Below the pieces are notes generated by a model. It worked only from the letters and a program-made list of their open reading frames with translations. It was not told the origin of the DNA and searched no databases. This document shows, piece after piece, positions 5,366 through 10,232 of a DNA stretch of 10,232 nt; position 1 is the stretch's first letter; every line of letters begins with the position of its first letter. The stretch is from positions 1 through 10,232 of the forward strand of contig NZLM01000078.1 in assembly GCA_002694245.1 (NCBI GenBank), read 5' to 3'. Source of the stretch: Methanobacteriota archaeon. GTDB lineage: Archaea > Thermoplasmatota > Poseidoniia > Poseidoniales > Poseidoniaceae. The translations under genes were made by a program, and so were the position numbers.

Positions 5366-7174
5366 TTAGGTTGTGAATAGGGATGTTGCTCCATCTAGGA
5401 TGAATGAAGACACTAGGCTTGCTATAGCAGCAACCCACAACAATTGTATCATCTGACCTACGGCACTTGTAAATCCTCCACCACGCAGTCTCGTGGCAAT
5501 TAGAGACACGGCAAAGACCTGCACAAGAATAAGGATTGATGCAATAATTTTGAACATCTTGATGTTATCTTCTACTGCACTAGGATCTTCCATTACAGGT
5601 AATACGAAACCGCCAGCAGCATCTGTGATAGAGCCAATATCAGTTGATTCAGCAATACTGGTTGCTACACCTGCAATCGTTTCACCAAGTTGTAAGACTA
5701 TCGAAATTGTCACGTTTAGAGATACGACTGATGAAATAAGCAATCCCAGGGCTACTCCCCACATTGTGGATGCAGAAAGGCTTCTGCGGCGTCGCAATGA
5801 TAGTAAATTTGTTACCGAACGAGAAACCATGTCTGCTGTTTGTGCTGGCTCTCCAGATGATTGAGAACCTTCGATGTAGATTCTATTGTACCTTGAGATT
5901 ACAGCTGAGTTTGTGTCAGCAGCAAAATAATCCCATGCTCTTTCGCTATCAATTCGTGTAGACAATCTCTTCTCTAGTCGGTCAATAGATGCGTCGAGCA
6001 TACCAAAATCAATACCCCTCAACGCCTTGATTGTTGCACTAGGCTCAGCGCTCCTTGCTTGTGCTGTCCCTCCAAGTGCACGAATAAAATCTGGATATGC
6101 CTCATCCCTTCTGAGAACTTTACTCTCCTCTCTTTGTACAAGAGTCGACGGAATTAGCATTGGTGTTAGGGGGATTGCAAGAAGGATTAGGCCATACTTA
6201 TCCCAAGTTACAGTTAATCCTTCCCAGTATGCTATTACAACGCTGAGAGTAATGATAAACAGTATTCCACTTACAACCCCTGCACCCAACCAAGTCTGTC
6301 TAAACAGTATTCTAAATGGTGTTGAAAACTCATCACGGGCAAAAGTCTGATCATCAGGAATGGTTGATCTAAATGCAAAAAGAGCACCAAGTTGAATGAC
6401 TATGAACAGGAAACCAGCCAACAACAACCACCTTATTCTAGCAGCTACTTCTATCGGCGTATCTGTACCACCATTTCCAATCTCGAAAAGAACCAGATGG
6501 ATACCTGCTACTACAAGTCCGAATAATCCTGCAGAGACTAGAGAAACATAGATCTCTTTCATTGTATCAACACTTTCCAGCCTAGTGTCGTAAAGAGTGT
6601 TATACTGTTCAGCAACTGTATCTTGCTCGGCACGCATGAATGCGTCAATAGGCTGACCCGCCTCGATTGAGAATGCCATCCTGTCTAGAAAATCTGACCA
6701 TAATGGAGAAGGTGATTGCTGTGCAACGATTCTTGCAGCCTCTGGAAGAGATGTATGCCACTTATCTACGAGGGTCTCGATTCTTTTTACTTCCTGAGCC
6801 AATTCACCATAATCCTTCATCTGGCGCAGTATGTCGAAAATTGTGTCAGCACCAACCTCTCCAAGGGATAGTATTCCCATTCTCGTGATGAACATATGCA
6901 TCTCTTTTTCGATTTTAATTGCGATACGATTTACTTCTAAAATTGGAAAATAAATTGCTGCACCACCGGTCAGAAGTGGAAGTATGATAAGCAATAATAC
7001 TCCTGTAAACCCGGCAAATAAACCGCCCTCGGAAAAACCTCCAGTTAGCCAAATTAGGAGAATCCCTGAAATCAATCCTGATAGTGCAGCAGGTAAAATG
7101 TAAACAAATGCAAATCTTGAGACTGGCATTTCTAGACGACGAAGGGCGATCTGCCATGTCGCCATTCTCTCCAT
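5366..7174 (-). CDS. arlJ: Archaellum platform protein ArlJ (FlaJ)
   Basis: ArlJ is the polytopic membrane platform of the archaellum. It anchors the ArlI ATPase and is homologous to the GspF/TadB platforms of type II secretion and type IV pili. At 602 aa it is slightly longer than many ArlJ proteins. About nine membrane helices are visible, near 22-43, 53-77, 205-232, 247-268, 297-316, 325-345, 470-493, 540-561 and 575-594. Two soluble GspF-like stretches lie between them, about 85-205 and 346-468; the second has the basic run RRRRS at 461-465. The ATG at 7174 has GGAGATGAT just upstream, 16 bases after the arlI stop. It is the last gene of the operon. Sequence alone would also allow a pilus platform, but the arlG-arlH-arlI context settles the assignment. 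Confidence 0.92.
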   Translation of the reverse strand: MERMATWQIALRRLEMPVSRFAFVYILPAALSGLISGILLIWLTGGFSEGGLFAGFTGVLLLIILPLLTGGAAIYFPILEVNRIAIKIEKEMHMFITRMGILSLGEVGADTIFDILRQMKDYGELAQEVKRIETLVDKWHTSLPEAARIVAQQSPSPLWSDFLDRMAFSIEAGQPIDAFMRAEQDTVAEQYNTLYDTRLESVDTMKEIYVSLVSAGLFGLVVAGIHLVLFEIGNGGTDTPIEVAARIRWLLLAGFLFIVIQLGALFAFRSTIPDDQTFARDEFSTPFRILFRQTWLGAGVVSGILFIITLSVVIAYWEGLTVTWDKYGLILLAIPLTPMLIPSTLVQREESKVLRRDEAYPDFIRALGGTAQARSAEPSATIKALRGIDFGMLDASIDRLEKRLSTRIDSERAWDYFAADTNSAVISRYNRIYIEGSQSSGEPAQTADMVSRSVTNLLSLRRRRSLSASTMWGVALGLLISSVVSLNVTISIVLQLGETIAGVATSIAESTDIGSITDAAGGFVLPVMEDPSAVEDNIKMFKIIASILILVQVFAVSLIATRLRGGGFTSAVGQMIQLLWVAAIASLVSSFILDGATSLFTT

Positions 7175-7177
7175 CTA

Positions 7178-7186
7178 ATCATCTCC
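7178..7186 (-). promoter_or_regulatory. Ribosome binding site of arlJ
   Basis: GGAGATGAT on the minus strand lies between the arlI stop and the arlJ ATG. It closely resembles the archaeal consensus GGAGGTGAT, and the GGAG core is 8 bases from the ATG. It supports 7174 as the start over the Met three codons further in. Confidence 0.6.
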
Positions 7187-7190
7187 AATC

Positions 7191-8909
7191 TCAGCGCTCG
7201 GTGACACTAACCCAAGTGTCAACTGCCGCTCTAAATGTATCCCATCCTGCGTTGTAATACAAATTCAATAAATCAAAAACATCATCATAATGAGTCAAAT
7301 CTCTGTCAGCCATCGTTTGTATTGCGTCAGCCCTTCTGGTAAGTTCATCATAGACGTCACGCTTGTTTTCGAATCCCATTTGAGCAGCAATCTTGTTTTC
7401 CATTAAATGAGATTGGAACATACCACGGAAGTAGTGTTTATCCTTAACCGGATCCCATTCGAACATTCCTCTTGTTAGAACACCGTCGCTGTGTTTGTTG
7501 TAACCAATAACTTCGTCTATCCCTGTAACTCTTCTTGCAATTCCGCCACCAGGGGCCTCTACTACTTCTTGGAAAATTGCGAAATTTAGGTTGTCGAAGA
7601 AACGGATTGGAACATTGATGGGATCACCAGTAAATCTCTGAATCATTTTAACGATTGATGATGCGTGGAATGTAGCGATTACAGGGTGACCTGTCTGCAT
7701 TGCTTGGAACGCTGTCGCACCTTCAACACCACGTATTTCTCCGATGATGATATATCTAGGACGGGAACGTAAAGCGGCTTTGAGTAGGTCGAACATTTCG
7801 ACTCTACTTTCCTCGTTCTTTGAGTCTCTAGTAACCAACCTTTGCCATATTTTGTGACGTACCTTAACTTCAGGCGTATCCTCAGCAGAATATATCTTGA
7901 CATTGTGGTCGATGAACGGAAGAATAGCGTTTAATGTTGTAGTCTTTCCAGATGCTGTTTCTCCACTAACAAGCACGGACATTCCATACTCTAGACAAAT
8001 CCAAATGTATGCTGCTTGCTGGGCACTCATGGTTCCCCACTTGATCAATTGTACGACAGAGATTGTCTCTTCTGCAAACTTCCTTATCGTGAAGGATGGA
8101 CCAAGCATAGAGACGTCGTCGGAGAAAATAATGTTGATACGTGAGCCGTCCAGTAGCGCTCCGTCAATAATTGGTTTGTTGTCAGACACCGGCCTTCCAA
8201 TACGCTCTGACATAGCACGGAGGTATCTTGCGAGAAGGTCTCTTTCCCTGAACCTGATGTTCGAGGTAACCATGCCGAATACCTTGTGATCCATGTGAAC
8301 GTGCTTTAGTCCAACGGAGTGAATATCTTCCAACATCTCATCAGATAGTAGCGGCTCAAGGGGGCCATTTCTGATTAGATCGCGAATAATTGTGTAGCGC
8401 AACCTATCTCTTTGCTCAGTAGTAACTGTAATTCTCTTATCTTCCATACCTAGGACTTCCCAAACTCTACCTTGTCTTCTGGCTGAAGCCCTAGATTCTG
8501 TATCCAAAACCGTGTATCTATCTATCATTCCTGATAGAATGTTTTCGAATTCATCGTCTGTAGTGAATGAGGGGGCGCTGGGTGCTTCCTGTAGCAACAC
8601 TTCGATTAGTGTCCTGCGAATATTTTCCTCTTCATCTGTCAGCTGAGGCTCAAGGCCGAACCACAGTGTTTGTCCTTCAGAACCATCTGCATCTACAGGC
8701 CGATACATATGGACAAAAATTGGTTCTTTTGTTACGTATATCAAATTCAAAGGCTCTACCTTTCTAGCATCCCTGTCTAGTGGGCCATAATAGTAAGGTC
8801 TAGACCCATACTTTGCTTCAAAATCCTTCACCCATTGCGAAATGTGTGGATGGGCAGCCATGACTGAATCCAAATCACCACGTTGGAATTTTAGGTCTTC
8901 ATCTTCCAT
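7191..8909 (-). CDS. arlI: Archaellum assembly and rotation ATPase ArlI (FlaI)
   Basis: ArlI is the hexameric cytoplasmic ATPase that powers both assembly and rotation of the archaellum. This 572-aa protein belongs to the type II/IV secretion (GspE/VirB11) ATPase superfamily. Residues 1 to about 230 form the N-terminal domain. The C-terminal ATPase domain shows Walker A GETASGKT (316-323, K322), the Asp-box region YSAEDTPEV (E343), Walker B YIIIGEIRG (E391) and His box TGHPVIATFHA (H408, H415). The frame extends to 8963, but the ATG at 8909 is chosen. It overlaps the arlH TGA by one base (TGATG) and has GGTGA four bases upstream, whereas the extra 18 residues only duplicate arlH sequence in another frame. 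The gene lies between arlH and arlJ as in other archaellum operons. Confidence 0.96.
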   Translation of the reverse strand: MEDEDLKFQRGDLDSVMAAHPHISQWVKDFEAKYGSRPYYYGPLDRDARKVEPLNLIYVTKEPIFVHMYRPVDADGSEGQTLWFGLEPQLTDEEENIRRTLIEVLLQEAPSAPSFTTDDEFENILSGMIDRYTVLDTESRASARRQGRVWEVLGMEDKRITVTTEQRDRLRYTIIRDLIRNGPLEPLLSDEMLEDIHSVGLKHVHMDHKVFGMVTSNIRFRERDLLARYLRAMSERIGRPVSDNKPIIDGALLDGSRINIIFSDDVSMLGPSFTIRKFAEETISVVQLIKWGTMSAQQAAYIWICLEYGMSVLVSGETASGKTTTLNAILPFIDHNVKIYSAEDTPEVKVRHKIWQRLVTRDSKNEESRVEMFDLLKAALRSRPRYIIIGEIRGVEGATAFQAMQTGHPVIATFHASSIVKMIQRFTGDPINVPIRFFDNLNFAIFQEVVEAPGGGIARRVTGIDEVIGYNKHSDGVLTRGMFEWDPVKDKHYFRGMFQSHLMENKIAAQMGFENKRDVYDELTRRADAIQTMADRDLTHYDDVFDLLNLYYNAGWDTFRAAVDTWVSVTER

Positions 8910-9625
8910 CAACTCACCGCCGTGATATCTACAATGAAGCCCATGTATGGCTCGACACGCCATCCAACGCTTGCTTGAACCGGGCCAGCAGCCCTTAGGA
9001 ATCTAGTAACTACGATCGTTCTCTTTATTTCTCCACCAACGAAACCTGCATTCATATCAAGAAGAACCTCGCAAGATGAACGTAATTTGTGTAGGAGTTT
9101 ATGATCCATTTCAGTTGGATCGACAGTGAGTAATAATGATCTTGATTCACTGCATACTTTTCTCAATTTTTGTAAAGCAGCTAATTGCTCATTGGATTCT
9201 AATCCTGTAGGCATTAGCGCTGAAGCCGAGTCTACTACGATAACATCCGATTTTTCCACAGCTTCTGACTCTAGAACATCAAATAAGTCCACGCCTTCTT
9301 TTACATCTGCTATGACTCCAAATCTTGAGAAAACCAGCAATTTCCCCTTGGCTATATGTTCTGTCACCGGATATCCGATAGATTCCATTTGCTCAATCCA
9401 TCCCCTGGTAGTCAGTTCTGTTGTAACGACAAGAACCTTTGAGCCATTTTCCAAGAGTCCGAAAATAAGTCTCTGGCTGACGAGAGATTTTCCGCTACCG
9501 ACCTCTCCTTGAATCATCCAAAGGCTTCTGTTTGGTAATCTAGCACCCATTGCATTGGACAAGCTGTCCTGTTCAAGGGTGAATTCATATCCATCCTCGA
9601 CTGGTTTTGGAGGCTCATCAAACAC
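8909..9625 (-). CDS. arlH: Archaellum ATP-binding protein ArlH (FlaH)
   Basis: ArlH is a RecA/KaiC-like protein that forms a ring under ArlI and regulates it through ATP binding. This 238-aa protein shows Walker A GEVGSGKS (40-47, K46) and Walker B VIVVDSAS (128-135, D132). The catalytic Glu after Walker B is replaced by Ser, in line with the weak or absent hydrolysis reported for the family. The start is GTG at 9625. It is fixed by a near-perfect GGAGGTGA ribosome site six bases upstream, which lies inside the last codons of arlG. The gene overlaps arlG by 8 bases and arlI by one base, which points to translational coupling. Confidence 0.94.
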   Translation of the reverse strand: MFDEPPKPVEDGYEFTLEQDSLSNAMGARLPNRSLWMIQGEVGSGKSLVSQRLIFGLLENGSKVLVVTTELTTRGWIEQMESIGYPVTEHIAKGKLLVFSRFGVIADVKEGVDLFDVLESEAVEKSDVIVVDSASALMPTGLESNEQLAALQKLRKVCSESRSLLLTVDPTEMDHKLLHKLRSSCEVLLDMNAGFVGGEIKRTIVVTRFLRAAGPVQASVGWRVEPYMGFIVDITAVS

Positions 9626-10112
9626 TAAATCTCACCTCCGCTGATTCGGAATCTGTGCCTTGAACACCATCACTAACGGTAGATTTAGCGATAATCAGCA
9701 CAGTTGCTGTATCTCCGTCAGAGTAAGCAAATGAGGAATCTGAAACGGTAACTTCGACAACGTAGTCTGGAGCCCAAACCCCATTTGAGGGATACAGGGT
9801 AATCGCTCCTACAATAGATGCGGATGTGCCATCCACAAATATGTTGAAGTCATCTTTATCCAGTGATCTAATACCCGTATTTTGGAAGTATAGGGTGATT
9901 TCTTGATTTGTTCCGGATGTATCTAATTGTACATCGCTTCTGTCGCCGCTAAACGAAACATCGGTTTCTGCGTCAGCGACTTTTCCTTTTGAATTATTGC
10001 CACTAGCTTCCGCAACACTGCCCCAAGATTCAAGCAGAACTACGGATGCTGCTCCGCTGATTAATAGAGAAGTTACTAGCAATATCATAGTACTTGCACC
10101 ACCATCAGCCAT
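9618..10112 (-). CDS. arlG: Archaellum stator-like protein ArlG (FlaG)
   Basis: ArlG forms filaments beneath the S-layer and, with ArlF, is thought to anchor the archaellum motor to the cell envelope. This 164-aa protein has one N-terminal membrane helix (about 8-28, TMILLVTSLLISGAASVVLL) and a beta-rich, Ser/Thr/Asp-rich outer domain. That domain includes NTGIRSLDKDDFNIFVDG (78-95), a segment typical of archaellin-like folds. The ATG at 10112 follows the strong site GAGGTGG five bases upstream, which overlaps the preceding gene's stop. It is next to arlH. Because ArlF, ArlG and archaellins share a fold, the letter rests partly on gene order and the MADGGAST-type N-terminus. Confidence 0.85.
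   Translation of the reverse strand: MADGGASTMILLVTSLLISGAASVVLLESWGSVAEASGNNSKGKVADAETDVSFSGDRSDVQLDTSGTNQEITLYFQNTGIRSLDKDDFNIFVDGTSASIVGAITLYPSNGVWAPDYVVEVTVSDSSFAYSDGDTATVLIIAKSTVSDGVQGTDSESAEVRFSV
9632..9639 (-). promoter_or_regulatory. Ribosome binding site inside arlG for arlH
   Basis: GGAGGTGA on the minus strand, six bases before the arlH GTG. It is nearly identical to the archaeal consensus and lies within the arlG codons for Glu-Val-Arg near its C-terminus. It decides the GTG start of arlH. Confidence 0.75.
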
Positions 10113-10117
10113 ATTTC

Positions 10118-10123
10118 CACCTC
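10118..10123 (-). promoter_or_regulatory. Ribosome binding site of arlG overlapping the upstream stop
   Basis: GAGGTG on the minus strand shares its first two bases with the TGA of the preceding arlF-like gene and ends five bases before the arlG ATG. This couples the two genes tightly. Confidence 0.65.
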
Positions 10124-10232
10124 AAATTACTCGAGACGCTTTTGTTATTCCGTCAATGGTTACTGCAATTCTAGTTGCAGTAACATTTGATACATCGTAG
10201 ATTAATTCAAAAGTCTCTCCCGGGAAGATGGT
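10122..10232 (-). CDS. arlF: C-terminal end of an archaellin-like gene, probably ArlF (cut by right window edge)
   Basis: Thirty-six codons and a TGA stop remain at the right edge. The peptide runs through GETFELIYDVSNVTATRIAV and ends DGITKASRVI. The PGE-x-F-x-L-x-Y-D pattern and beta character resemble the C-terminal strands of ArlF-type archaellum proteins, and arlF normally precedes arlG. The fragment is too short to exclude another archaellin-fold gene such as a second arlG. The stop is 9 bases from the arlG ATG, so this is the same operon. Confidence 0.65.
   Translation of the reverse strand, partial: TIFPGETFELIYDVSNVTATRIAVTIDGITKASRVI

Noticed and set aside
8910..8963. 18-codon N-terminal extension of arlI
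   Set aside because: It overlaps arlH, and the ATG at 8909 has a GGTGA ribosome site and the typical TGATG coupling.

Overview
The window is archaeal. Five archaellum (archaeal flagellum) genes sit in canonical order on the minus strand. Several starts are preceded by GGAGGTGA/GGTGA-type ribosome sites, matching the end of archaeal 16S rRNA. Other genes show no leader signal, or a TATA/BRE-like element about 25 bases before the ATG, as in leaderless transcription. Archaellum genes, a membrane pyrophosphatase, a bacterial-type PolX with a PHP domain, moderate GC and tight packing together suggest a marine planktonic euryarchaeon (Poseidoniales/Marine Group II-like). This placement is inference and no marker gene in the window proves it.

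Left part (1-1980). The N-terminal 298 codons of a membrane-bound proton- or sodium-pumping pyrophosphatase run off the left edge on the minus strand. Next come a 73-aa heavy-metal-associated (HMA) domain protein (minus) and a divergent 100-aa NifU-like CxxC protein (plus). A three-helix membrane protein of unknown function (minus) converges stop-to-stop with the NifU-like gene.

Middle (1947-4756). A plus-strand DNA-repair cluster holds a PolX/PHP protein, a 71-aa two-helix membrane protein whose ribosome site overlaps the polX stop codon, and endonuclease III (nth). The PolX keeps all nine expected PHP metal ligands. At the third polymerase carboxylate it appears to have Gln instead of Asp, just after an insertion of about 30 residues. 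The Nth protein keeps its catalytic Lys and Asp but has only three of the four Fe-S cluster cysteines. A zinc-ribbon membrane protein (minus) converges on nth.

Right part (5366-10232). The archaellum motor operon is read right to left: the tail of an arlF-like gene, then arlG, arlH, arlI and arlJ. Its genes overlap or lie within 16 bases of each other and have strong ribosome sites. ArlI (ATPase), ArlH (ATP-binding regulator) and ArlJ (membrane platform) form the motor; ArlF and ArlG form the stator-like outer part. The archaellins and arlC/D/E-type genes, if present, would lie beyond the right edge.

No tRNA, rRNA, CRISPR array, insertion sequence or prophage gene was seen. No gene-free stretch exceeds about 115 bases.
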